From a virus: DNA of 40,000 nt. The DNA is taken from positions 1 through 40,000 of IMG/VR virus record IMGVR_UViG_3300002137_000205; one strand, written 5' to 3'. Shown in pieces: positions 14,193-23,257 of the stretch (the first letter of the stretch is position 1; each line of letters begins with the position of its first letter). The translations under genes and the position numbers were made by a program. The notes under the pieces are model-generated. The model was given only the letters and a program-made list of their open reading frames with translations. It was not told the origin of the DNA and did not search any database.

Positions 14193-16271
14193 ATGGCGAA
14201 TACATATGTATCTCTGGATGGAGGCTTAGACTTAGTAACTCCACCAATAGAAGCAAAGGGTGGCAAGTGCGTTGAAGCACTCAATGTTTATGAATCAGTG
14301 AAAGGTGGCTATACAACCCTATTAGGCTACGAAGAATTTGATGGTAGACCTGCACCTTCTAAAGCCACTTACTACCACATATACGGCTCATCCGTTGCGG
14401 GAACACCTGCGGAGCTGGCTGTTGGAGCTACTCTATCCATAGGGACATTCACGACCACTATTGTTGCAAACCAGTATGACGGAGCAGGAGATGTTGTTCT
14501 CATTGGTTCAGAGTCTTCCGGTGACACTCCTGACACCACTGACTACCCAGTGACCGTAACAATCGGTGCAGGCACGTTCTTGGTCAACACCTTAGTGCCT
14601 CTTGGACGGCCTTCTCAGTCTTGGGAAACTGGCACATACACCAGCTACCTAGACGAAGCACATGACCTAAGAAGGGCGGCTATCGCACCACCAACGGGCA
14701 CTGGACCTATCACAGGTGTAGCGCAAATCAATGGTGAGGTATTGGCATGGCGAAATGTCACTGGGACAGGAAGCGTAGCGTATAAAGCGTCATCTTCTGG
14801 GTGGCAAGCAATCCCTTATGCTGAAATATATGAAGTAGACATATCTGCTGGCACAGTCGCTACGGTAGGGGCCGTTTGTAACTCTGGCGCGATAGTGATA
14901 CTAGGCGTTTACGATTACAAGGCTACTCCAACATCCACGCCTGATACAACTAAGAGAGTATACACAGTAAAACGTGTATCGGGCGCAGTACCTACTAGCT
15001 TCACTAATGACGTTGGGGCTGTCAATCATGGCTCCGTACTAGGTCAAGTTGCGTGGCACCCTGTTGCTGTAGCGGGCTCCGTGTCGTACATCAACCACAA
15101 CTTTTATGGCGGGTCGAGCACCTACAATACCTATTTCGGTGATGGTGTAAATGTCCCGATGTGGTACTCCACTGCTGACAATGTTATATCACCTATCGCT
15201 ACAGATTATAGAGTGTTATCGGAGGTTGCTAGCTATGTTGTAGCGTTCAATAGCCGCCTCTTTATGAGCACCACTGGTGGTACGTTTATAACGTCTGTTG
15301 CGGGATCACCAGAGATTCTTGATGGCACTTTGGGGTCAGCAGAAGTTGGTGTTGGAGACACGATAACAGGGTTCGCCAAAACCTCATCTACTACACTGGC
15401 GATATTCACGACTCATTCAACTTGGGGCTTAACAGGTAAGGACTCTAGCGACTGGGACCTCCAGTTGATCAGTCAGAACAGTGGAGCTAGAGCAGGGTGT
15501 ATAGCCCAAACTGATGATGTCTTCTCGTCTGATGATAGAGGCATAGCAAAGCTTTCGAGAACGCAGACACTCGGTGGATTCGCTGCCGCGACAATCACTG
15601 ATGATGTACAGCCGCGTTTTCAAGGTCTGAATCAGAACGCTACATGCGCCACTACTCTTCGCTCTCTAAATCAGATGCGTTTCTTCTATGGCGGATCGTG
15701 CCTGATAGCAAGCCAAATCAGCTACAACGCCAACGGCAAGGATAGCGTTCGGTTTGGTATAACAGAAGCTTCCTACCCAGTGGGAGTTAGCAATATAAGC
15801 ACAGAGGAAGACCTTTCAGGACTAGAGAGGACTTTCTTTGGTGGTGACGATGGAAATGTCTACCAGATGGACTCTGGTAACAACCATAACGGCATCGCTA
15901 TGGAGGCCACAGTGACCCTCCAGCACAATCATTTCGGCACACCTACCACAAAGAAGAGATTCATGGGAGTGGGGCTAGAAGCAGTAGTACGAGCGCCTAC
16001 TGAATTCGAGTTCTATTACACGATGAATGATGCTCGCAAGACATTTAATAGAGGCAAGGCTGTTTTCGTTGGTGGCGATTCTAGGTGGGACACTGCCGAA
16101 TTTGATGTCGCGCTGTTTGGTGCGAGCACTTTAACGAGAGACAAGATAACACTCAAGGGTACTGGATATAACATTCAGTTCTCATTCTATAGAAAAGCGA
16201 CTCAGGAGCCACAAGCGACCTTAACGGGGTACACGCTTCGGTACAAAGAGCGCGGATTGGAAGCATTATAA
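14193..16271 (+). CDS. Tail hub / nozzle protein (T7 gp12 or P22 gp10 type)
   Basis: A 692-residue, beta-rich protein with repeated short Gly/Thr/Ser strands, consistent with the propeller-like nozzle at the end of short tails. Recognisable parts are a start with GGLDLVTPPIEAKGGKCVEA and the segment FTTHSTWGLTGKDSSDWDLQ with following RAGCIAQTDDVFSSDDRG, typical of podovirus tail hubs. It follows the adaptor gene and abuts the tailspike gene with no gap. I cannot say from sequence alone which of the two named proteins is closer. Confidence 0.75.
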   Translation: MANTYVSLDGGLDLVTPPIEAKGGKCVEALNVYESVKGGYTTLLGYEEFDGRPAPSKATYYHIYGSSVAGTPAELAVGATLSIGTFTTTIVANQYDGAGDVVLIGSESSGDTPDTTDYPVTVTIGAGTFLVNTLVPLGRPSQSWETGTYTSYLDEAHDLRRAAIAPPTGTGPITGVAQINGEVLAWRNVTGTGSVAYKASSSGWQAIPYAEIYEVDISAGTVATVGAVCNSGAIVILGVYDYKATPTSTPDTTKRVYTVKRVSGAVPTSFTNDVGAVNHGSVLGQVAWHPVAVAGSVSYINHNFYGGSSTYNTYFGDGVNVPMWYSTADNVISPIATDYRVLSEVASYVVAFNSRLFMSTTGGTFITSVAGSPEILDGTLGSAEVGVGDTITGFAKTSSTTLAIFTTHSTWGLTGKDSSDWDLQLISQNSGARAGCIAQTDDVFSSDDRGIAKLSRTQTLGGFAAATITDDVQPRFQGLNQNATCATTLRSLNQMRFFYGGSCLIASQISYNANGKDSVRFGITEASYPVGVSNISTEEDLSGLERTFFGGDDGNVYQMDSGNNHNGIAMEATVTLQHNHFGTPTTKKRFMGVGLEAVVRAPTEFEFYYTMNDARKTFNRGKAVFVGGDSRWDTAEFDVALFGASTLTRDKITLKGTGYNIQFSFYRKATQEPQATLTGYTLRYKERGLEAL

Positions 16272-18707
16272 ATGGCTAACTTATTTGACGTATACAAAGT
16301 CTTCAGACCTGGGACTACCATCCTGTCTGATGACTTCAACTCATTCCAGTCGGCTCTGGTTGGAGCATTTCAAAAGCTAGGCACTACTCGTGCTGACAAC
16401 CTCACAGGTGTCGAAGAGCCCTTCTCAGTGGGAACACCTACAGCAGCCACCCATGCAGTTCGCAAAGACTATTACGAATCTAGCGTAGACGCATTGTCTG
16501 CAGCGGCTGTTGCTGGAGAGTTAGCCTCCCAAGTTGCTGCTGCTGATGGTAGTGCTACAGACTCTGCTAACTCCGCTACAGCGTCTGCTAGCTCTGCGGC
16601 TGACTCGTTAGGCTACTACCAAGCAGCCCAAGCGTTAGACACCATAATGCCGTCTGGAACCACCAACTCAACGATGCGTTACAACGGCTCGAATTGGGCC
16701 GAGACAGACAAGCTTCAAATAGATTCTGCTGGAGTCGTTACTGCAACTGCTGGCCTTCGCAGCACAGGCGCAGGTGCTGGTAGCTTCCGAGCGGGTAGTA
16801 GTGCTGGAGCAACTACGCAGGGCGTAAACGCTGTCGCTGTAGGTGAATCAGCAGGCAACACAGGGCAACTTGATGGCGCTGTAGCCGTGGGCTACTGTTC
16901 TGGTTGCGATACTCAGGGTTCATTTTCTGTAGCTTTAGGATACAACGCAGGAACAACTGCGATGGGGTTACAATCTGTTGCCATAGGTAACAACGCAGGA
17001 CATACAGGCCAAGGCAATAACGGCATAATCATCTCCTCCAAAGGTATTGCAGTAGACGACAGCACTGACGGTCACATCCACATAGCCAGTGATGAAGCCT
17101 CTTTAGATTATACAAATGCGGATGGTTGGTCTGCTACTGATACTGTTGGCAGTTTTGCCCTTAGAGTTGACGGCTGGTTGGCACAGTTTCCTGCTGGAAG
17201 ACCTATTTTTATTGTTGGCACTGGGCAAAGCAATAGCACTGGCCGTGGCCCTAACGTATCTGTTACAACGAATACAAATGTTAAAGACTGGGCTTCTGAT
17301 GGGTCTGGAGGCGCACAAACTTGGAGAACACCAAATACAGAAACCGCAACTGTCAAAGCTGACTATTCCGCTGCCGCAGATTACATTGGGTACAAAGAAG
17401 GCCAATTTGGAAACATCCATATTTCAATGGCTAACTTTATTGCCCAAAGATCGGGACGAACAGTATATGTTCTACAGGTTGGCAGGGACGGTGCGCCTTC
17501 TACTTACTGGAACCCAGCAACACAACCCGCTGGTCAGGCCACATATACGACATTAAAAAACGCGATGACGGCTGTTCTGGCTACTACTGAGTTGACTACT
17601 TGGAACATAGACAAGCCTGACATTCTTAATATTATGCAAGGCGAATCTGACGCTGGTGGTTTGCTCGCTTTGTCCCCCACTAGCCCCACTCTAAGTGGAG
17701 ATACATGGGGGGATAACTGGCTAAGTTACATGAAAAACGCCAGCACTAATTGGTTTGCAGAAAACCATACCAGAGTGTTTGTTTATGACGTTAGTGACAC
17801 TGCGAACTGGGGGCCAACATCTCAGGCAAACGCACCGTGGAGATGGAATGGCGTTAGCGCACTTGTTGAAAAAGGCGGAAACTTTTTTGAATACGTAAAC
17901 TCAGTAGGTATTCCAGTGGGTGCTGGTGTGGAAGAAGTGCATTTCTCAGGCGTAGGATCTAACCTTCAAGGGGAGATAGGAGCGAAAATTGCACTGGGTG
18001 AAATTAGCTCGCCAAATCCTGTCAATAATGGCTGGGATATTGTTGATGGTACTGCACCCGCAGGAATGCCCTATACGCTTAAAAATCAAAACAGGACAGC
18101 ATATCAAAGTGATGGCATTACTGTTTCTAGAGTGGCAGGAAATGTAGAGATTGATGCGACTGAAACAAAGATAACGACTGTCTCAGGGACTTTAGAGGCT
18201 GATATTGCCGTTACAACTGGAGATAGAAATTCAATCGTTGCAACAGACGCACTTGGAAACTTAAAAAGAGGAACTCCTACTTATACGGGAGTAAAGGTCT
18301 GGACGGGAACGACAGTGGCAACTCCGTCAGCCTCAAATTCTATTGTTATCGGCACTTTTCCTATGCTCTACACAGACACAGAGCGGTGGACTGGGATTGC
18401 GACTCTTGAGTCTTTAGAAATTAATCCGTCAGGGTACAGTACACCTTCAATAACTGCCCAATGGACACTAAATATATTTCCTGTCAACGCTTTTGGTGTA
18501 TTGCAAATTATATCAGCAACACTCGGCTTGCCGTTTGGCCACGACCCCGCACAGGGGGCGCATAACCCACAAAGCCCTCCCATGCTGTCTATTGCCGCTG
18601 GTGGCACTTTAGCAAATGGATTGCAGCTTACGGTCACGGGCCAAATAAACTCTGGCACTACAAAGCACAGGCTAACTTATGTGTACAACGATATAAGCGG
18701 TATTTAA
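16272..18707 (+). CDS. Tailspike with YadA-like repeats and SGNH esterase domain
   Basis: An 811-residue receptor-binding protein. Residues 1-80 look like a T7 gp17-type tail-attachment domain (TRADNLTGVEEPFSVGTPTA), followed by an Ala/Ser-rich helical neck. About 190-260 carries YadA-head-like repeats (NAVAVGESAGN, GSFSVALGYNAG, QSVAIGNNAG). From about 310 an SGNH/sialate-O-acetylesterase domain follows, with GTGQSNSTGRG (nucleophile Ser), QGESD and EEVHFSG (His). It probably removes O-acetyl groups from host polysaccharide during adsorption. From about 17100 to the end base composition is AT-richer than in neighbours, suggesting a transferred module. Confidence 0.82.
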   Translation: MANLFDVYKVFRPGTTILSDDFNSFQSALVGAFQKLGTTRADNLTGVEEPFSVGTPTAATHAVRKDYYESSVDALSAAAVAGELASQVAAADGSATDSANSATASASSAADSLGYYQAAQALDTIMPSGTTNSTMRYNGSNWAETDKLQIDSAGVVTATAGLRSTGAGAGSFRAGSSAGATTQGVNAVAVGESAGNTGQLDGAVAVGYCSGCDTQGSFSVALGYNAGTTAMGLQSVAIGNNAGHTGQGNNGIIISSKGIAVDDSTDGHIHIASDEASLDYTNADGWSATDTVGSFALRVDGWLAQFPAGRPIFIVGTGQSNSTGRGPNVSVTTNTNVKDWASDGSGGAQTWRTPNTETATVKADYSAAADYIGYKEGQFGNIHISMANFIAQRSGRTVYVLQVGRDGAPSTYWNPATQPAGQATYTTLKNAMTAVLATTELTTWNIDKPDILNIMQGESDAGGLLALSPTSPTLSGDTWGDNWLSYMKNASTNWFAENHTRVFVYDVSDTANWGPTSQANAPWRWNGVSALVEKGGNFFEYVNSVGIPVGAGVEEVHFSGVGSNLQGEIGAKIALGEISSPNPVNNGWDIVDGTAPAGMPYTLKNQNRTAYQSDGITVSRVAGNVEIDATETKITTVSGTLEADIAVTTGDRNSIVATDALGNLKRGTPTYTGVKVWTGTTVATPSASNSIVIGTFPMLYTDTERWTGIATLESLEINPSGYSTPSITAQWTLNIFPVNAFGVLQIISATLGLPFGHDPAQGAHNPQSPPMLSIAAGGTLANGLQLTVTGQINSGTTKHRLTYVYNDISGI

Positions 18708-19118
18708 GTGGGCATCGCTACAGCCATTGTAGGCTCACTTATAGACCCTATATCAGACCTCCTTTCTGAGTTCATCGTGGACAAGGATAAGCAAGCAGAA
18801 ATATCGTACAAGATAGCTACGATGGCTGAACAGAACGCTCACGCGCAAGTGATAGCCCAGCTTGAGATTAACAAGGCTGAGGCCTCCAGCGAGTCTCTTT
18901 TTAAGGGCGGCTGGAGGCCTGCCTGCGGCTGGCTCACTGTATTCGCGCTAGGCATCAACTACGTTGTGATACCAATGGCTGGACCCGTTGTAGAGGCTTA
19001 CACGCCTATCAGCATGGAGCCATTGGATATGACTGTGATGCTCCCGCTGCTAATGGGTATGTTAGGGCTCACTGGCGCTCGTACTATAGAGAAGACAAAA
19101 GGAGTGGCATCACGATGA
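18708..19118 (+). CDS. Holin-like protein (GTA_holin_3TM type)
   Basis: A 136-residue membrane protein starting at a GTG directly after the tailspike stop, so likely translated by coupling. An N-terminal amphipathic helical part is followed by GGWRPACGWLTVFALGINYVV and a second hydrophobic region (TVMLPLLMGMLGLTGARTI). The 'WRP..gW' motif with two to three membrane spans is typical of the GTA_holin_3TM family, whose members are thought to release endolysin by opening the inner membrane. A basic C-terminus (EKTKGVASR) fits. Confidence 0.75.
   Translation: MGIATAIVGSLIDPISDLLSEFIVDKDKQAEISYKIATMAEQNAHAQVIAQLEINKAEASSESLFKGGWRPACGWLTVFALGINYVVIPMAGPVVEAYTPISMEPLDMTVMLPLLMGMLGLTGARTIEKTKGVASR
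19074..19094 (+). promoter_or_regulatory. Possible internal phage-type promoter
   Basis: CGCTCGTACTATAG inside the end of the 18708-19118 gene matches the SP6-like site at 1037-1050 in 11 of 14 positions and keeps the ACTATAGA start region. It would raise transcription of the next holin and the ejection genes. It overlaps coding sequence and could be chance. Confidence 0.25.
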
Positions 19119-19134
19119 ATACAGGTGATCCCAA

Positions 19135-19347
19135 ATGACGGCCATATCGCACACAGGAAAGGCAATGGAGAATGCAGTAATAACTACGCAGCCACTGGTA
19201 TACGGCGTAGCGGCTGGAACCTTTTTAGGCCTGCAACTGAACGAGTGGATAATGATGGGTACTGGCGTTCTATTGATTATGAACATAGGGCTTGCGTCAG
19301 CGAGAATCTACCAAGGCTTGAAGGAGAAAAAGAATGATAGCGACTGA
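19135..19347 (+). CDS. T7 gp17.5-like class II holin
   Basis: A 70-residue protein with a hydrophobic segment (PLVYGVAAGTFLGL), the turn LQLNEW, a second hydrophobic segment (IMMGTGVLLIMNIGLA) and a charged tail (KEKKNDSD). The FLGLQLNEW motif matches FFGLSLNEW of T7 gp17.5, and the two-span layout with a Lys-rich end agrees. It should form the inner-membrane lesion that frees the endolysin. AGGTGA lies before the ATG. The gene overlaps the next by 14 nt. A frame-shifted ORF at 19125-19337 is a shadow. Confidence 0.88.
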   Translation: MTAISHTGKAMENAVITTQPLVYGVAAGTFLGLQLNEWIMMGTGVLLIMNIGLASARIYQGLKEKKNDSD

Positions 19348-20272
19348 GGAAACAACCGAAAAAGAAAAACCTCTGAATCTCATTGACAGCGGATCGCCTA
19401 TACAAAAGGTGGCAACTCAATCAGATAACTCCGGTGTTCTTACCAAGGACAGTTCAGAGTTGTACACGGTTGATGAGAGCACCGACACAGTAAAGGGTCA
19501 GCTCGACAACTACACGGACTTCGACACGCCCCTTATGAAGCGCATCGCGCAACAGGGCATCGACCAAGCTGCAGGACGAGGCCTAACCAACAGCAGCATC
19601 GCTGGAGGTAACGCCATCGGCAAGGTTTTAGATAAGGCAGGCGAGTGGGCTACCACAGACGCTGGAGCCTACAACAGCCGAAAGACCGAATCTCTTCGAT
19701 CAGCAACCAGTGTGTACGGCATTGACGAGTCTGCGGATGCTAGCAGGTATGGGGCAGATAAGTCCCTGGAAGGTACGCAGATTTCTGCAGACGCATCAAA
19801 GTATGGGTCTGACAAATCTCTGGAAGGGACACAGATTTCTGCAGAGGCCTCGATGTACGGGTCTGACAAACAACTGGAGGGAACAATAGCCCAAGCCAAC
19901 GCGACCGTATCAGCAGCCAGTATCGCTGGTGCTGCTAGGGTAGCGGCAGAAAACATCGCTGCGTCTTCTAATCAGAAGATAGAAGCCTCCAGAGCTGCCA
20001 CAGCGGTAGAGCAGTCTAAGGCAGAAGTCCTGTTGAAAGTACTGGATATTAAATCGCAAACAGATGCAGCAGCCATCAAGGTAACGACAGATGCGGCTGC
20101 GGCTGGCAAAGACGCTTATAACTCAGGGCTAACTGCCGCTGGAAATCAGTTCACAGCAGGCGTGGCGAGCATAGATATAACTGCTTCACCTAAAAGTCAA
20201 CAAGAGCAATTTGATAGACTGACAGATACTTATAACATTGAGCTGGAAGCACTCGAAAATCTGAAACTGTAA
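19334..20272 (+). CDS. Ala/Ser-rich repeat protein, probably virion-associated
   Basis: A 312-residue protein. The N-terminal 60 residues are polar; residues about 65-115 carry the pattern FDTPLMKRIAQQGIDQAAGRGLTNSSIAGG seen in many podovirus virion proteins; about 139-192 holds three 18-residue repeats (YGADKSLEGTQISADASK and variants); and the rest is a long Ala-rich helix. It follows the holin gene and precedes the ejection-type genes. It may be an internal or tail component. I do not recognise a formal family name. Confidence 0.65.
   Translation: MIATEETTEKEKPLNLIDSGSPIQKVATQSDNSGVLTKDSSELYTVDESTDTVKGQLDNYTDFDTPLMKRIAQQGIDQAAGRGLTNSSIAGGNAIGKVLDKAGEWATTDAGAYNSRKTESLRSATSVYGIDESADASRYGADKSLEGTQISADASKYGSDKSLEGTQISAEASMYGSDKQLEGTIAQANATVSAASIAGAARVAAENIAASSNQKIEASRAATAVEQSKAEVLLKVLDIKSQTDAAAIKVTTDAAAAGKDAYNSGLTAAGNQFTAGVASIDITASPKSQQEQFDRLTDTYNIELEALENLKL
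19748..19909 (+). repeat. Three in-frame 54-bp repeats in the 19334-20272 gene
   Basis: Units 19748-19801, 19802-19855 and 19856-19909 each encode 18 residues beginning YG-x-DK-x-LEGT. The first two are nearly identical in protein; the third diverges after LEGT. They probably arose by slippage or duplication, and extend a helical or coiled segment of the protein. Confidence 0.8.
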
Positions 20273-20281
20273 GGCCATCCA

Positions 20282-20761
20282 ATGAGCAATAAATACATGC
20301 TAGCGGTGGCGCATCCCTCCCAGGTAGAGGACATATGCAATCTCGCCATCAAGGCGTTCCAAGAGGGTCCAGAAGACTCCTCACATCTCTCAGTAGCAAA
20401 AGTAAGGGGCGTAGTAGCTTCCATCGTTAAGGACTCCCACCAGCTCTCTGTGGTCGCTATGGTCGAAGGTAAGCCAAAGGGTTTGATACTAGGCCATGTG
20501 GATGAACATGCCTACTGTGACGGCTTGGTGGCTTCTGACCTGTGCATCTATGTGGCTCCCTCGCTAAGAGGGACTGACGCTGCGAAGGACTTGGTGAAGG
20601 TCTACGCTGACTGGTGTGGTCGCATTCCGAATCTTATAGGCTCGACACTTGGTGTCAGCAAGATCAACCACACCACTCCATATATGGAAAAGCTGTTCCG
20701 TGATAATGGTTACAGTAAATCCGGTTTAACGTACATCAAGACGGGACACACTAATGTCTAA
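20282..20761 (+). CDS. GNAT-family acetyltransferase-like protein
   Basis: A 159-residue protein with the GNAT layout: an N-terminal region with helices, a strand GKPKGLILGHVDEH, then DLCIYVAPSLRGTDAAKDLV, in which the strand followed by RGTDAA matches the acetyl-CoA pyrophosphate-binding loop (R/Q-x-x-G-x-A/G), then HTTPYMEKLFRDNGYSKSG near the end. A virion-gene location is seen for such proteins in several podoviruses, and the substrate is unknown. It overlaps the following gene by 8 nt. Confidence 0.75.
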   Translation: MSNKYMLAVAHPSQVEDICNLAIKAFQEGPEDSSHLSVAKVRGVVASIVKDSHQLSVVAMVEGKPKGLILGHVDEHAYCDGLVASDLCIYVAPSLRGTDAAKDLVKVYADWCGRIPNLIGSTLGVSKINHTTPYMEKLFRDNGYSKSGLTYIKTGHTNV

Positions 20762-21455
20762 TCCATTAAAGAAAGCTATGAAGAAAGTTAAGAAAGTGTT
20801 TAAGAAAGTTGTGAAGGTTGTGAAGGAGGTTGTGAAGAGCAAGATATTTAAGATCATTGTCATAGCTGTCGCTATCTACTTCACTGCGGGGGCAATCGCA
20901 GGGGCTATGGCTCCTGCAGCGGGTGCAACGGCAGGACTAAACTCAGTTGCCATAGCACCCACGGCATTGGCGGGTGGTGGAATGTCTGCTGGAACAGTCG
21001 CTAGCGCGGCAGCTAGTGGCTACACTGCAATAGGCACAGGAGCAGTCGCAGCCAACGCAGCCGCCGCAGGCACAGGCATCATGGGTACATTAGCGGCACT
21101 GACTCCAGCCCAAGCCGCTCTCGCTAGTGGCGCAATGACAACGGGTGGCGCTTTCATGTCCACCTACGCCCAGGGTGAAGCAGCCAAGGAAGAAGAGAAG
21201 AGAATAGAGAAGTTACGGAAGGAGAAGGAGCGCAACAGTGAGACAGAGCTAAACGTCTACGACAGATTTTACGGAGACAAGGAACAACGCGCAGGCCGCG
21301 TTAAGACTGATGCCTCCGGTAACACCATCTATGACGAAGCGCCTATCACTAGCTTGTCCAACGTAGAGCAACTGGGTGGCGATAAGTATTACGACAATTC
21401 GACTAATACCTATAGTCAGCGATCCGCACAACAGAAGAAGGTAGACAAGGCATGA
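20754..21455 (+). CDS. Lys-rich membrane-active internal virion protein
   Basis: A 233-residue protein. The first ~35 residues are a run of Lys/Val heptads (KKAMKKVKKVFKKVVKVVKE) that makes an amphipathic, cationic helix like a membrane-active peptide, followed by a hydrophobic span (IFKIIVIAVAIYFTAGAIAGA), a Gly/Ala-rich stretch to about residue 140, and a charged C-terminal half. This shape fits a component that leaves the head and forms part of a DNA-ejection channel. No family name can be assigned. Confidence 0.7.
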   Translation: MSNPLKKAMKKVKKVFKKVVKVVKEVVKSKIFKIIVIAVAIYFTAGAIAGAMAPAAGATAGLNSVAIAPTALAGGGMSAGTVASAAASGYTAIGTGAVAANAAAAGTGIMGTLAALTPAQAALASGAMTTGGAFMSTYAQGEAAKEEEKRIEKLRKEKERNSETELNVYDRFYGDKEQRAGRVKTDASGNTIYDEAPITSLSNVEQLGGDKYYDNSTNTYSQRSAQQKKVDKA

Positions 21456-22051
21456 GCTTAGTACAACGGATCGCAGAGCAGCAGGGAGCACAGTCCCAGC
21501 AGCACACTAGCATGGTGGCCGCAAGAGCCGAAGAGGACGGCAAGCCTAACGCTGTCAACGATGCTGCCAATCGGAGAAAAGGGTACTCAGACGCTGTTGT
21601 GGGTGCTCCTGACCAAGAGATTCAAGACGAGCCTGCAGAGCCTGAAGAACAGGAGATGTTCACGCAGGCAGAGCGCCAGATGGCTGAGATTATATACGGA
21701 CCCAAAGCGTCTGATTCAATCATCAATGCTGTGAAGGGTGCTCAAGATGTGGTTGCTGGAGTTGGCAAGATGGCGCGTGAAGTGGTTAGGCAGCTACAGG
21801 AGCGTGTTCCTGATATGTCTGAAGACACTATCTTTGCGCTCGGCGAGACAGCAGTAGAACAGATTGTTGACCTCGTAGAATCCTCTGATGCCAACATCAA
21901 TCTAAGCGAAGATCAGATGGCTGAAGCACTTAGTATCGGTGTGACGCACTGGATGAAGGACAACCCAGGTGAAGTGGATAGCAAGGAAGCGTACCTCATG
22001 GGTGACGCGCCGGAGCAGTTAGAGCCACAACCACCAATTCAAGGAATGTAG
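21452..22051 (+). CDS. Hypothetical internal virion-type protein (199 aa)
   Basis: A 199-residue acidic, helical protein (MSLVQRIAEQQGAQSQQHTS...) with a disordered N-terminal third and helices in residues about 70-185. It overlaps its predecessor by ATGA-type coupling and is followed after 2 nt by the next ejection-type gene. Its position within the run 20754-25552 suggests a minor core or ejection component. No conserved family is recognised. Confidence 0.7.
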   Translation: MSLVQRIAEQQGAQSQQHTSMVAARAEEDGKPNAVNDAANRRKGYSDAVVGAPDQEIQDEPAEPEEQEMFTQAERQMAEIIYGPKASDSIINAVKGAQDVVAGVGKMAREVVRQLQERVPDMSEDTIFALGETAVEQIVDLVESSDANINLSEDQMAEALSIGVTHWMKDNPGEVDSKEAYLMGDAPEQLEPQPPIQGM

Positions 22052-22053
22052 AC

Positions 22054-23256
22054 ATGGCTAATTGGAGTGCTATAGGCGCGTTAGGTGAAGCAGCGAAAGC
22101 ATCAGGCGATTACTTTGGTGTGCTGGCTGTAGAGAAGACAAGAACACAGAGACTCGCAGAGGCCAGAGCAGAGCAGTTGGAAGACGCAGCTACTGCTAGG
22201 ACGCAACAGCTAGAAGACATTGATGCTAGACAAAAGTACGACAAAACTGTCTACGAAGGCAAAAGAGAAGACACCACTAAAGATGAAGTGGCAGGAGAGC
22301 TACGCAGAGCTGCTATTGCAGCTAAAACTACTGAGCGTAATAACGATGCTGCGAAAGTAGAGTGGAATCGACAGCGCGGCATAACTTCTGGTGAGTGGTC
22401 GCATTCTTCTGGCAAGACCCTAGTAAAAGGGGACATTCGGCTTGAGATGTTTACCAATAAAGACGGTGAGGTTATGTACAGAGAGGCAACTCGTAACGCT
22501 GAAGGCACAGTAGTGCCTGCCTCTAGTGGAGAAGTTGATTCCTCACTCGCTGTGGACTCTGTGGATGCACAGCAGAAGGACAGTCAGTCCCTAGCTGGAT
22601 TTGTAGACCCAGATGATAGTAGCAAGGATATAACTGTATTCGGTGGCACTCTAGCACTCCGCAAGCAGACAGCAAAAGAAGCTTTGGAGGAAATGGACGC
22701 TATTCTCTACGACCCCGATGACCCTTACGACATGCGTTCTGGGAAAGCAGGGTGGGATCATGTGATGGTGGGCGGTGTAACTAACTCACTCGCCTCCGCA
22801 AAAGGTCAGAAGTTTACATCTGCGGCGGGTAGGGTTAGAGAAGCCTTCCTCCGTACAGCGACAGGAGCAGCAGCCCCTGAAACGGAGGTAGGTTCATACA
22901 AGGCTATGTACACACCCCAATGGGGAGATCACCCAGAAACTGTAGCTATGAAGATGGATGCATCCAAAAGGCAGATCGAAGCTATGCACAGCTTGGCGCA
23001 ACGGTTGAATGAAACAGGGGAAACCATGTCAGAGGAAGACGCTAATCTTCATTGGAGGATGAGTGCTAAACAGATTGCTGAAGAGTCAGGACTATCCGCA
23101 CATATGAAAGGATTGGAGGAAGCTAAATCGTCGGAGGCAGGTAAGAACAATATGGTACAGGACGAGCGTGGCAACTACGTCCCGCCACCAAGAGCAACAG
23201 CGGCCACACTGGAAGGTGTTGATGATTACATGAATGGCGTAGTAGGAGGTAGGTAG
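22054..23256 (+). CDS. Coiled-coil internal virion-type protein (400 aa)
   Basis: A 400-residue protein whose first 110 residues are a long, highly charged Ala/Arg/Glu helix (RTQRLAEARAEQLEDAATAR) that should form a coiled coil; the rest is mixed. It resembles internal core proteins of short-tailed phages in composition and position, between the 199-residue and the 764-residue genes. No catalytic motif is visible. Confidence 0.7.
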   Translation: MANWSAIGALGEAAKASGDYFGVLAVEKTRTQRLAEARAEQLEDAATARTQQLEDIDARQKYDKTVYEGKREDTTKDEVAGELRRAAIAAKTTERNNDAAKVEWNRQRGITSGEWSHSSGKTLVKGDIRLEMFTNKDGEVMYREATRNAEGTVVPASSGEVDSSLAVDSVDAQQKDSQSLAGFVDPDDSSKDITVFGGTLALRKQTAKEALEEMDAILYDPDDPYDMRSGKAGWDHVMVGGVTNSLASAKGQKFTSAAGRVREAFLRTATGAAAPETEVGSYKAMYTPQWGDHPETVAMKMDASKRQIEAMHSLAQRLNETGETMSEEDANLHWRMSAKQIAEESGLSAHMKGLEEAKSSEAGKNNMVQDERGNYVPPPRATAATLEGVDDYMNGVVGGR

Positions 23257-23257
23257 T

